Source: Chitinophagaceae bacterium
GTDB lineage: Bacteria > Bacteroidota > Bacteroidia > Chitinophagales > Chitinophagaceae
Length of the DNA: 64,000 nucleotides
Assembly (NCBI GenBank): GCA_016787065.1
Contig: JAEUVD010000052.1
Span: 145,843-209,842, forward strand
Reading direction: 5' to 3'
The translations under genes were made by a program, and so were the position numbers. This document shows positions 26,881 through 35,238 of the stretch, piece after piece. Below the pieces are notes generated by a model. The model had not been told where the DNA came from. It saw nothing but the letters and a program-made list of their open reading frames with translations, and made no database searches. Numbering within the stretch: the first letter of the stretch is position 1; each line of letters begins with the position of its first letter.

Positions 26881-28374
26881 ATGACAAACAAATCAAACGC
26901 TTCTAAAAACTTTATAGACAGCATGATGGACTCCCAAAACCAAGCTTTAGAGACCTTAGTAGAAAACACTAAAAAATTTACGAATGGTAATTCTTTCGTA
27001 AATGAAACCATCGACAAAGGAGCAGATTTCTATAAGAAGACCATGAATAGTGGTCGTGAAACATGGACAAAAATGACAGAACAAGGAAATCAATTTCAAA
27101 ACGAGATGAAAAACGGTTCTGATGCTATGAATACGTATTTAAATAACTGGAAAGAACAACAAGCGGCTTGGTCGAATCAGTTAACTGAAATGAACAAACA
27201 ATTCCTTACAAATTGGATGAACCCAGCGAATTCACAACAGTTTTTTCAACAGGCTCAAACAAATTGGATGAATATGTTCAATCAAAACAATATGCAAAAC
27301 ATGATGTCGGATATGATGAATCCATCAAACTGGCAACAAAACATGACTAAAGCGAACGACCAGGTTACTGCTTTCTGGAATCAATTGCAACAAGTTATGA
27401 CTGATAACTACAATCAGTTTGCAAAGAATTTCAGCAATGGTACAATTCAAGATTCTTTCAAAGGAATGGTGAACATGACAGATGGCTTCGCGAAATTCTA
27501 TGAAATGTGGATGCCTATGATGAAATCTATGAATGAAAAAACTTTCAACATGGATATGTTCAAAAACATGTTGAACATGGATCAATACAAAGCTTTCATG
27601 GATAAATATTTCAGCTTCATGCCTCAAAACAACATGGATTATTTCAATCAAATGAAATCTATGTTTACGGAAGCTTTCAAGAACAACAACAACATGACGA
27701 ATGACATGATGAATAACATGCGTTCAACCATGAATAATATGTTTCCTATGATGGCTGGAAATCCTTTCACAGCAATGTTATCGAACTACAACCAATTTTA
27801 CGGTCAAATGATGAGCGCTGTTTCACCTTTTGCCAAATTAATGGGTTCAAACAACGATACCAAAACAATGACCGAGTGGGCTGATATCATCAATAACATG
27901 AATGTATATCAGATTAAAAATTCAGAAATGCAATACATGGTTTACCAAACCGGTATGAACGTTATGAATAAAATTGCTGAAAACACCATGCATAAAATTG
28001 AAAATGGTGAAGAAGTGAATAGCATGATGAAGTTGTATCAAGAGTGGTTGAACTTATCGGATGCTGAATATGTGAAATTGTTTGAAACAGACGAATACAG
28101 TGCGTTAATGGCGGAAGTAAGTGCTATGCAATTACGTTTGAAGAAAGATATCGAAAAGCAAATGGAAAAAGCTTTTGTAAATGTTCCGGTTGCTACTCGT
28201 AGTGAAATGGATGAACTTTACAAAACCATTTATGATTTGAAAAAAGAATTACGTGCTTTCACACACGGAACTAAAAAAGAAACCCCTGTAGCAAAACCTG
28301 CTGCTGTGAGAAATACCACTACAAAAAAAGCTGCTAAACCAGTAGTTACTAAGAAAACAACCAAAAGAAAATAA
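26881..28374 (+). CDS. PhaE-like polyhydroxyalkanoate synthase subunit / granule protein
   Basis: 497 residues from ATG 26881. No signal peptide. Residues ~1-110 are phasin-like amphipathic helix. The centre (~110-300) is extremely rich in Met, Asn, Gln, Phe and Trp. The segment ~395-460 fits the C-terminal PhaE pattern: LFETDEYSALMAEV, then VPVATRSEMDELYKTIYDLK, where class III PHA synthase PhaE has a conserved P-T-R-S-E-L/M-D motif. The last ~37 residues are Lys/Ala/Thr/Pro-rich (KKAAKP, VTKKTTKRK), like the DNA-binding tail of PhaF phasins. No phaC is in the window. PhaE function is inferred; a general phasin is the alternative. Confidence 0.72.
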   Translation: MTNKSNASKNFIDSMMDSQNQALETLVENTKKFTNGNSFVNETIDKGADFYKKTMNSGRETWTKMTEQGNQFQNEMKNGSDAMNTYLNNWKEQQAAWSNQLTEMNKQFLTNWMNPANSQQFFQQAQTNWMNMFNQNNMQNMMSDMMNPSNWQQNMTKANDQVTAFWNQLQQVMTDNYNQFAKNFSNGTIQDSFKGMVNMTDGFAKFYEMWMPMMKSMNEKTFNMDMFKNMLNMDQYKAFMDKYFSFMPQNNMDYFNQMKSMFTEAFKNNNNMTNDMMNNMRSTMNNMFPMMAGNPFTAMLSNYNQFYGQMMSAVSPFAKLMGSNNDTKTMTEWADIINNMNVYQIKNSEMQYMVYQTGMNVMNKIAENTMHKIENGEEVNSMMKLYQEWLNLSDAEYVKLFETDEYSALMAEVSAMQLRLKKDIEKQMEKAFVNVPVATRSEMDELYKTIYDLKKELRAFTHGTKKETPVAKPAAVRNTTTKKAAKPVVTKKTTKRK

Positions 28375-28400
28375 GTAGAAATACTTATAAGGCAAAAAGT

Positions 28401-28432
28401 AAAAACCGCTTCTTTCGAGGCGGTTTTTTTTA
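28401..28432 (+). terminator. Intrinsic terminator
   Basis: Stem AAAACCGCTTC / GAGGCGGTTTT (one G-T pair) with a TTTC loop and an eight-T tract. It ends the PhaE-like gene. Confidence 0.9.
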
Positions 28433-28561
28433 TTCTTCCATTTTCTCGTGTAAGGAATAAGTTTAAAACTCCATTTTTGTATCTACAGCTGAGCATGCGC
28501 ATCTTAACATGCTATTGATGAGTTAATTTCAATCGTTGCTTTTTTTCATGCAAAGCCCATT

Positions 28562-28569
28562 TAACTTCG
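28562..28569 (+). promoter_or_regulatory. Bacteroidota -7 element, mnmA
   Basis: TAACTTCG, one change from TAnnTTTG, ending 6 bases before the mnmA ATG. This predicts a leaderless or nearly leaderless mRNA. Confidence 0.45.
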
Positions 28570-28575
28570 CAGTCA

Positions 28576-29667
28576 ATGAGTAAAAAGGGCAAGGTGTTGG
28601 TAGCTATGAGTGGCGGTATCGATAGTACTGTGGCTGCGCTCATGCTCCATGATCAAGGTTTTGAGGTAATCGGTATTACCATGAAAACCTGGGACTATGC
28701 CACCAGTAACAGTCATTCTAAAAAAGAAACGGGTTGCTGTAATGTAGACAGTTTTAACGACGCCCGACAAGCTGCTGTAGAGCATGGATTTCCTCATTAC
28801 ATTTTAGATATTCGATCGGAGTTTGGCGATGCCGTGATAGAGAATTTTGTGGAGGAGTATTTGGCAGGAAGAACTCCAAACCCTTGTGTAATGTGCAATA
28901 CACATATAAAATGGAAAGCCTTATTAAAGAAGGCCGATGCCCTCGATTGTGAGTTTATTGCAACGGGTCATTATGTTAACCTTCGAGAAGAAAATGAGCG
29001 CATGGTTTTGTCAAAAGGTTTAGATGAAACTAAAGATCAAAGTTATGTGTTATGGGGCCTCGACCAAGAATGCCTTCGCCGTAGCATTTATCCGCTTGGG
29101 AAATTTCATAAAACAGCTATACGGCAAATGGCTTTCGATTATGGATATCCTGAATTAGCAAAAAAAAGTGAGAGCTACGAAATCTGTTTCGTACCCGATA
29201 ATGACTATCGAAATTTTCTACGTAAAAAAGTAACCGGACTCGAAGAATTAGTTGATGGTGGCGATTATATTTTAAGCGATGGAACGGTGGTAGGTAAACA
29301 TAAGGGATACCCATTTTATACAATTGGTCAGCGCAAAGGATTAGATATCGCCTTAGGTAAACCGATGTTCGTAACCCATATTAACGCTTCCAATAATACG
29401 GTAACCCTTGGCGACGAAAGCGAACTGGATCGGTTAGAAATGTTCGTTCATAAATTGAATTATGTTAAATACCCAGCTATTAGCGATAACCTAAATGCCT
29501 CTGTAAAAATTCGGTATAAGTCGCAACCCATACCTTCAACCTTAACGAACGAGCATAGCGCCATTAAAGTAAGTTTTAATGAAGCCGTTAAGGGTGTAGC
29601 ACCCGGCCAATCGGCTGTTTTTTACGAAGGTGATGATGTAGTAGCGGGTGGTATTATACTTCGCTAA
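28576..29667 (+). CDS. mnmA: tRNA-specific 2-thiouridylase
   Basis: 363 residues, the usual length. It puts the 2-thio group on U34 of tRNA-Lys, -Glu and -Gln. The ATP-binding PP-loop SGGIDS is at 12-17. The catalytic pair is Cys104 (in TPNPCVMCN) and Cys204 (in YEICFVPDND). The YTIGQRKGLDIALG segment and the C-terminal APGQSAVFY barrel are also standard. Nothing looks lost. It has its own promoter word and follows a strong terminator. Confidence 0.97.
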   Translation: MSKKGKVLVAMSGGIDSTVAALMLHDQGFEVIGITMKTWDYATSNSHSKKETGCCNVDSFNDARQAAVEHGFPHYILDIRSEFGDAVIENFVEEYLAGRTPNPCVMCNTHIKWKALLKKADALDCEFIATGHYVNLREENERMVLSKGLDETKDQSYVLWGLDQECLRRSIYPLGKFHKTAIRQMAFDYGYPELAKKSESYEICFVPDNDYRNFLRKKVTGLEELVDGGDYILSDGTVVGKHKGYPFYTIGQRKGLDIALGKPMFVTHINASNNTVTLGDESELDRLEMFVHKLNYVKYPAISDNLNASVKIRYKSQPIPSTLTNEHSAIKVSFNEAVKGVAPGQSAVFYEGDDVVAGGIILR

Positions 29668-29738
29668 ACAACAAGCTGGTTAGAAAATAAATTTTTTATA
29701 CGATTCCTAAACCGAAATCCGTTAATTTTAGATTTTGT

Positions 29739-30479
29739 ATGAAGAGATTAATAACGGTACCGTTTGCTGTATTCATTATTTGTATAGGTTTATGGTCGTC
29801 ATGTAAAAAAGAAGTAGTACCTCCGGAAGACATTTCTATCGGTCAAGAGTATTTCCCAACCGAACTTGGACATTTTGTAGAATATCAGGTTGATTCATTT
29901 CTCTTCAATGATTTCACAAAAAAGGTAGACACCTTCAAATACGAAATTAAAGATGTAATTACCGATACGTTTACAGATAATGAAAATCGTTTATCGCATA
30001 TTGTAACTCGTTACAAACGTTATTCGAGTAGTGAAGCTTGGACAGAAAACCTTGTTTATTACGTAACTAAAACACCCTATCGGGTTGAGGTGGTAGAACA
30101 AAATCTTCGTTTTATCAAACTGGTTTTTCCGGTAAAAGAAAATGTGAAGTGGTATGGTAACTCATATATCCCAACGAAGTTAAATAGTGAATTAGCTTGG
30201 CTCGATCAGTGGTATTATAAATATGACCGCATAAGCTTACCATTTACCAGTGGTATACTTATTTTTAATGATGGCTTAGTAGTAAACGAAAATGACTATA
30301 GCAAAGGAAACCCGGAGCTCTATCCAGACGAGTATGCTGCTAAAATCTTCGCTAAAGAAGCTTATGCTAAGGGAGTAGGTTTAGTATATCGCGAAATTGA
30401 AAATTGGGATTACCAAGCTACTACCACCAAGTACCGTCATGGTTTTAAAATAATTTATCGCGCAAAAAATTATAATTAA
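29739..30479 (+). CDS. Hypothetical lipoprotein
   Basis: 246 residues. The signal peptide ends in the lipobox WSSC with Cys22. The mature protein starts with a KKEVVPPED linker and then a beta-rich domain (YFPTELGHFVEYQVDS) of a type seen in many Bacteroidota lipoproteins encoded next to T9SS proteins; I do not recognise a named family. The subtilase gene begins 6 bases after its stop, so the two are likely cotranscribed and may both act at the cell surface. Confidence 0.75.
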   Translation: MKRLITVPFAVFIICIGLWSSCKKEVVPPEDISIGQEYFPTELGHFVEYQVDSFLFNDFTKKVDTFKYEIKDVITDTFTDNENRLSHIVTRYKRYSSSEAWTENLVYYVTKTPYRVEVVEQNLRFIKLVFPVKENVKWYGNSYIPTKLNSELAWLDQWYYKYDRISLPFTSGILIFNDGLVVNENDYSKGNPELYPDEYAAKIFAKEAYAKGVGLVYREIENWDYQATTTKYRHGFKIIYRAKNYN

Positions 30480-30485
30480 TTCAGT

Positions 30486-32171
30486 ATGAAAAAAATTATA
30501 CTCATTATTTCAGTGTTGTTACTGGGATTATCAGAAATGAATGCTGCACCGGCTTATGGGTTTCGAGTAAAATTTAAAGATAAGAATGGCACCTTAACCT
30601 TTGCCGATTCGTTACAATTTCTATCTCAAAAATCATTAGCTCGTAGAAACTTTCAGGGAATTGCCTTAGATAGTACCGACTTACCCGTGGTTAAACAATA
30701 CATTGATACAGTTATGGTAACGGCTTCTGCAGTTAAACTGCATAACATTTCCAAATGGTTTAATCAGGTGGTAATTATCACTATGGATTCTTCTAAAATC
30801 AATGATGTATTAGCCTTACCTATGGTAGCTTCCGCGCAATGTGTAGCTGTTTGGAGTAATGGAAATTATCAACTTACCGTACCAAGTATAGAAGATACTA
30901 AGTTTAAAACAACGTATGAAATTAATGCCCAAAAGAAAACTAGAGGTAATCCGGCCTTTTATAGTTATACCTATCAACAAATTGATCTGATTCAAGCAGA
31001 TTGTTTGCATGATATGGGTTACATGGGGCAAGGCATGGACATTGCTTTATTTGATGTGAATTTTCGTTACGCGAATACGTGCAATTACTTCGACAGTTTG
31101 AATATGCAGAATCGGGTAAAAGATCAATGGAGTTTTATTAAAGATACCGGCTTTGTTTTTTCAACTGCAGTGAATAGTGGTCATGGTAAAGATGCCCTTG
31201 GATGCATGGCAGGTTACAAACCCGGTGAGTACGTAGGTTCGGCACCTAAAGCGAATTTCTTTTTATACAACACCGAAGATGTAAATGGTGAACGGCCGGT
31301 TGAAGAAGATAACTGGCTATCTGCTGCTGAACGTGCCGATAGTGCGGGTGTTTGGGTAGTTAATTCATCGCTAGGTTACAATACCTATGATGCTCCCTTA
31401 GCTTCGATGTCGTACACCTATTCCAATCATTTCGATGGAAAAACAACCATGATAGCCCAAGCATTAAATAAACTTTCAAGTAAAGGAATTTTAGTCGTGC
31501 AAGCGCAAGGCAATGAAGGTTGTGGTAACTGGCATTATTTACTTACACCGGCTGATGCCGACAGTGCGATTAGTGTTGGTTCGGTAGATGGCAGCGGTAT
31601 TTGGGCTTGCAGTGGTTACGGACCTAATTCGAATGGAAAAACCAAACCCGATGTAGTTTGCATGGGCAAGGCGGTTATGCTGGTGCAAGATAATTGTGAT
31701 GTTCCCGGTGCGGCAAATGGTTCATCGTTCGCATCGCCAACAATGTGTGGTGCGATAGCTTGTTTATGGCAAGCCTTCCCAACTAAAACGGCATGGCAAA
31801 TAAAGCAACTTGTTCGGATGTCTTCTAATCGTTATACGAATCCGAACAACACAGAAGGATATGGTATTCCTGATTTTTGTATTGCTTATAATTTAGCAAC
31901 CGGAACAGGTGATATTCAGCAAATCGATTATCAATTCGCTATTTATCCGAACCCAACGCAAGATGGTAGTTTTTATGTAAAATCGTTCCAACCGAATGCG
32001 GCTTCATTTACATATTCTATCTGCGATTTAAATGGACGTTTATTATTTCAAAGTAAAGACACCTACCAGCAGTCTTTTCACTCCGATGCATTGCGTTCTA
32101 TGGCACCAGGAAATTATTTATTACAGATTCAATGTGATGGCAAGGTGTACACTACAAAGTTGGTAAGATAA
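30486..32171 (+). CDS. S8 (subtilisin-like) serine protease, T9SS cargo
   Basis: 561 residues. Signal peptide 1-20. A propeptide-like region (~25-130) precedes the catalytic domain. The triad is visible: Asp190 (MDIALFDVNF), His233 (NSGHGKD) and Ser414 (NGSSFASP), with the oxyanion Asn343 in QGNEG. A type A T9SS sorting domain occupies ~485-561 (IYPNPTQDGSF, SMAPGNYLLQI). It should be a surface or secreted protease cleaving other proteins. It is probably in one unit with the upstream lipoprotein. REP-like repeats lie right behind it. Confidence 0.93.
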   Translation: MKKIILIISVLLLGLSEMNAAPAYGFRVKFKDKNGTLTFADSLQFLSQKSLARRNFQGIALDSTDLPVVKQYIDTVMVTASAVKLHNISKWFNQVVIITMDSSKINDVLALPMVASAQCVAVWSNGNYQLTVPSIEDTKFKTTYEINAQKKTRGNPAFYSYTYQQIDLIQADCLHDMGYMGQGMDIALFDVNFRYANTCNYFDSLNMQNRVKDQWSFIKDTGFVFSTAVNSGHGKDALGCMAGYKPGEYVGSAPKANFFLYNTEDVNGERPVEEDNWLSAAERADSAGVWVVNSSLGYNTYDAPLASMSYTYSNHFDGKTTMIAQALNKLSSKGILVVQAQGNEGCGNWHYLLTPADADSAISVGSVDGSGIWACSGYGPNSNGKTKPDVVCMGKAVMLVQDNCDVPGAANGSSFASPTMCGAIACLWQAFPTKTAWQIKQLVRMSSNRYTNPNNTEGYGIPDFCIAYNLATGTGDIQQIDYQFAIYPNPTQDGSFYVKSFQPNAASFTYSICDLNGRLLFQSKDTYQQSFHSDALRSMAPGNYLLQIQCDGKVYTTKLVR

Positions 32172-32244
32172 TTATAGATTGTTATCAGGATGATATCTCT
32201 TGATTCAAAAATTTACACCTTGAAATAAGTATTATTTATTACAC

Positions 32245-32385
32245 AGCTAGCGCACGCCTGTGGCGTGTGCCAATCAAAGTTTAAAACCAAAGCTAGCGCA
32301 CGCCTGTGGCGTGTGCCAATCAAAGTTTAAAACATAACTTAAAGCTAGCGCACGTCTGTGACGTGTGTCAATCAAAGTTTAAAAC
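32245..32385 (+). repeat. Three direct copies of a 43-bp REP-like palindromic unit
   Basis: Units at 32245-32287, 32291-32333 and 32343-32385 start AGCTAGCGCACG and end ATCAAAGTTTAAAAC. Each has a hairpin with loop TGT: CACGCC / GGCGTG in units 1 and 2, CACGTC / GACGTG in unit 3. The two changes in unit 3 keep the pairing. Spacers are only 3 and 9 bases. Confidence 0.9.
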
Positions 32386-32503
32386 AGAGCTTTAATTGCC
32401 ATATTACTTAACCGTTAACTTTAATTCAATAGAATAATATCTTGAAAAATAAATAGTGCTGAAATAGTACCATTCAAATTTACAAATTACCTAAACGAAA
32501 TAT

Positions 32504-32528
32504 GTACACGCCACAGGCCTGCGCGAGC
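32504..32528 (-). repeat. Inverted partial copy of the 43-bp REP-like unit
   Basis: Read on the minus strand, this 25-base segment matches the palindromic half of the upstream unit with three mismatches (it contains GCCTGTGGCGTGT). It faces the array across ~120 bases of AT-rich DNA in which I see no gene. Confidence 0.75.
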
Positions 32529-32554
32529 ACGGAAAAGAAATTGATAAAATCAAT

Positions 32555-33118
32555 CTACTTAACTTCCGTATAATGTTGATTATACCAATGAATTACTTTG
32601 AGAACCTCTTCATGAATTTTTTCTATTTCCGGGTAAACATCGAACCAAAAAAATTTAACCTTGCGTTGAGTTGAAAGATAGGTTTTATACTTTTCTAATG
32701 CTTCGGGGCAATCGGCCATCATAGCTTTTAGTCTTCGATGTGTAAATTTAACCACAGCACTGCTATTTCCTTTTTGCATAGCTAGAACCGGAGTTGTGTA
32801 TGAAACGCCGTTTTTGAAAGATCGAAGGATGAAAGGGGTTGCATTTATTCTACCAACCTCCTTGACAAATACGATTGATTTTCCGGCTGCATTAAAATAA
32901 TACCCCTCTCCAATTTTAAAAGAAACAAATTCTCTCAATTTGTATATTTCCCCGTTACAGGAAATTTTTGGCGATCCCCAACCGGAAGAACCTACATCAA
33001 CCTTAATTATTTCTATTTGGCCGGTTACAATTTTATTATCTTTTAAAAAGATAGTATCCTGTGCTTGTATAGAGGAAGTGCAGCATAGCAATAAGAGTAA
33101 TGCATAAATGGTCTTCAT
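32555..33118 (-). CDS. Hypothetical secreted protein
   Basis: 187 residues with a signal peptide (1-19, cut after IQAQ). The start of the mature protein, DTIFLKDNKIVTGQIEIIKV, resembles a short beta motif found in many Bacteroidota secreted proteins of unknown role. The last third is helical with Lys and aromatics (FFWFDVYPEIEKIHEE). No family, membrane helix or sorting domain is recognised. It sits alone between the REP array and the first MITE copy, so it may belong to the accessory region. Confidence 0.65.
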   Translation of the reverse strand: MKTIYALLLLLCCTSSIQAQDTIFLKDNKIVTGQIEIIKVDVGSSGWGSPKISCNGEIYKLREFVSFKIGEGYYFNAAGKSIVFVKEVGRINATPFILRSFKNGVSYTTPVLAMQKGNSSAVVKFTHRRLKAMMADCPEALEKYKTYLSTQRKVKFFWFDVYPEIEKIHEEVLKVIHWYNQHYTEVK

Positions 33119-33207
33119 GAAACGAATATAGAAATGTATTTCGTAAACCTTTTATACCATACCCATTTAAAGGAAAATTTGTTTTGGCTTTCATTTCTTT
33201 ACTACTC

Positions 33208-33400
33208 CACTGGCGCGAGAATTAGCGAAGCGGTTCTCGTGCCTAAGCACTTTGCAATATTCATCGTTACTGTTTTTCATGTCAATAAATTCAAGATGAG
33301 CCATTAATTCTTCTTAAAGGCACTTTCCCTTCTTTATCATGAAAATAATCAAAGGCACTGGAATAAACAAATTCCACGAAGGAACGAGAACCACTCCATC
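33208..33400 (+). mobile_element. MITE copy A (right end degraded)
   Basis: The left terminal repeat is intact (CACTGGCGCGAGAATTAGCG, then AGCGGTTCTCGTGC), and ~185 bases match copy B at 35.2 kb with few differences. The right terminal repeat decays after GAGAACCACTCC. An open transposase frame then starts without its N-terminus. No protein is encoded in the element. Confidence 0.8.
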
Positions 33401-34231
33401 GGCTCATGTATAAAACATCACCCCAACCAACTTACGGAAAAAGAAGTGGAACATATTACCGTATACCTCCACAAACCCGACTATAAATATTGGAGCCTAA
33501 GCTTCATATTTTACCAATTACTGCGCTATAACAAATTGTTTTGTGGCCTTACTACTTTTTATAAATATGTGAGCCATAAAATTATTGAAGCCGGAAGAAA
33601 AAAGAAACCACCTAAACTATATACCCGAATTACAAGTAACCATGTTTTTGAAAAATTACATTTGGATACTACTTTGTTACGATTGAAAAATTTCACACGG
33701 GTGTACATAACCTTTGTAATGGATAACTTCTCACGCTCCATTTTGGGTTATACTGTTAGCTTAAACAATAAGGCAACTACAGTTACCGAATTACTGAAGG
33801 AAGTTTTTGATAAACATAACCTAACCCAACTTACAGGACAAATAATAGTTGATGGCGGTCCTGAATTTGAAGCTTCATTTGAAGAATATGTTTCATCTAC
33901 AAACTTCACCCGGCTCGTAGCTCAACAAGATATTATACAGAGTAACTCGAACATAGAGGCTTTAAATAAAATAATAAAATACTCCTTTCTATACCAACGC
34001 GAATTTGAAACACCGGAAGAACTAAAAACGTACTTGAAAGAAGTTATACCCAAATACCAGGCTATACCCAAAGCAGTTTTATTTGGTTTAACACCCGAAG
34101 AAGTCTTGAACGGTACCATACCCGATAGGCAGAAATATAAAAACCAAATTACCGAAGCAAAAAAAACCAGGCTAGCCGAAAACCGCTCCACCATTTGCTG
34201 CAAAATAAATCTGCCTGTATTGGACGGTTAA
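33401..34231 (+). pseudogene. 5'-truncated DDE transposase (rve integrase core)
   Basis: The frame stays open upstream of the first plausible start (GTG 33446) to the edge of MITE copy A, and those upstream codons read like transposase (HHPNQLTEKEVEHI), so the real N-terminus with its DNA-binding helices is gone. What remains: an HTH-like LTTFYKYV segment, then the catalytic core with Asp (HLDTTLL), Asp (IVDGGPEF) and Glu (SNSNIEALNKIIK). The relatives are Bacteroidota integrase-core transposases of the IS3/IS481 kind. It is probably inactive because of the missing DNA-binding domain. Confidence 0.8.
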
Positions 34232-34281
34232 TTTTGAAATGGCAAACGAAAACTGCACTGAAATCTTTTTTTGACAGGTAT

Positions 34282-34339
34282 CGCTGAGACCCCTTCCTGT
34301 TACACACGTTAGGTGTTACGCGTGGCTGGAGTCTCAGCG
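34282..34339. repeat. Long imperfect palindrome after the transposase remnant
   Basis: Arms CGCTGAGACCCC and GGAGTCTCAGCG (11 of 12 pair) around a ~34-base GC-richer loop. There is no T-tract. It could be an insertion-sequence end or another REP type. Confidence 0.6.
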
Positions 34340-34381
34340 TGGACAAAAGAATGCGCTAGTGTTTGTTAAGAAGACTACGGA

Positions 34382-34786
34382 CTAGTGATGTTGCCGGGAA
34401 TTATTCGTATCTACTTCATAAAAATTAAAATCGCTATCAAAAAGCATTAAACAACTGGACTTCATTTTTAAAGTATCATAAATGAGTAAACATTTCTTAC
34501 CAATCATATTACGAGCTTTTTCCTTTTGAAATAAACTATAATCAATACTTTTTTCACCATAGAATATATTGTTGTTAATTACATATCTATACCGTAATTC
34601 GTAACCACTATTCCTTAAAAAGTGAAGTCCAGTACAAAGTGCTGTATCCAATTTCCAATTTTTTTTCAAACTCTCAACTTTCTGTTTGTATTGTAAATTA
34701 GAGTACGTAAAAAACGCAATAAAACATAAAATGCAAAAAAATAATAATTTAATATATCTATAAGTTTTAAAATTTCGCACCAACAT
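34382..34786 (-). CDS. Small membrane-anchored protein, possible immunity protein
   Basis: 134 residues. One transmembrane helix at ~12-28 (YIKLLFFCILCFIAFF) is followed by a ~100-residue soluble domain with the pattern SGYELRYRYVINNNIFYGEK, then KCLLIYDTLKMKSSC. I recall no named family with certainty. Its ATG overlaps the stop of the upstream toxin-like remnant as TAATG, so the two were one translational unit. This layout and the membrane anchor fit an immunity protein, which is inference only. Its composition is AT-richer than the core genes. Confidence 0.6.
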   Translation of the reverse strand: MLVRNFKTYRYIKLLFFCILCFIAFFTYSNLQYKQKVESLKKNWKLDTALCTGLHFLRNSGYELRYRYVINNNIFYGEKSIDYSLFQKEKARNMIGKKCLLIYDTLKMKSSCLMLFDSDFNFYEVDTNNSRQHH

Positions 34787-35235
34787 TAATCATTTTTATT
34801 TTCAGGATTAACTTCATCTTGTATAATATTTCCTCCTGCATTACTTGCACTTCCTATTCCAAAATTGACGGAATTTAAAAATGGTTTTGCTCCTGAACCT
34901 AGGAAAAGTGAACAATCCCTTAAACCTGAACTATAGCTTTGCCCTCCCCCAGCTGAAACAAATCCTCTAAATGCTGAATTCGATCCAACACCTATTGAAC
35001 CTCCAATTGCTGTATTTAGTAAAAATGATTTGACATCATGTTCTGAACCAAATAAAAACGATTTCGAAAATCCATCTTTAGAAGAACAATTCAAAGCTTG
35101 GCCAATTCCTTCAGATAAAAAAGGGTTCCCTGTAACTAAACTTCCTCCAACAGCGGAAATGTTAACTTTATCCATATTCCACCCATTTGATAAAAGTTGG
35201 CCAAGTAAATTAGTTCCCGCTGCTAACATATTTTT
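34786..35235 (-). pseudogene. C-terminal remnant of an Rhs/polymorphic-toxin-like protein
   Basis: The coding frame runs from the edge of MITE copy B to a TAA at 34786. The segment has NLLGQLLSNGWNMDKVNIS, GNPFLSEGIGQAL and many Gly/Ser/Asn turns, which resembles the linker region after the core of Bacteroidota Rhs-type proteins. No catalytic toxin motif is visible. The upstream part of the frame lies in MITE sequence, so the native N-terminus has been lost to the insertion or to recombination. A short product could still start at ATG 35229. The family call is tentative. Confidence 0.5.
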
Positions 35236-35238
35236 CTC

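Noticed and set aside
27325..27651. Minus-strand His-rich frame inside the PhaE-like gene
   Set aside because: The His run is the antisense of ATG-rich codons in a Met-rich protein.
32245..32385. Possible CRISPR array
   Set aside because: Spacers are 3 and 9 bases and no cas gene is present; the units are REP-like palindromes.
34300..34325. Integron attC site
   Set aside because: Only a loose GTTAGGT core match, no integrase and no cassette layout.
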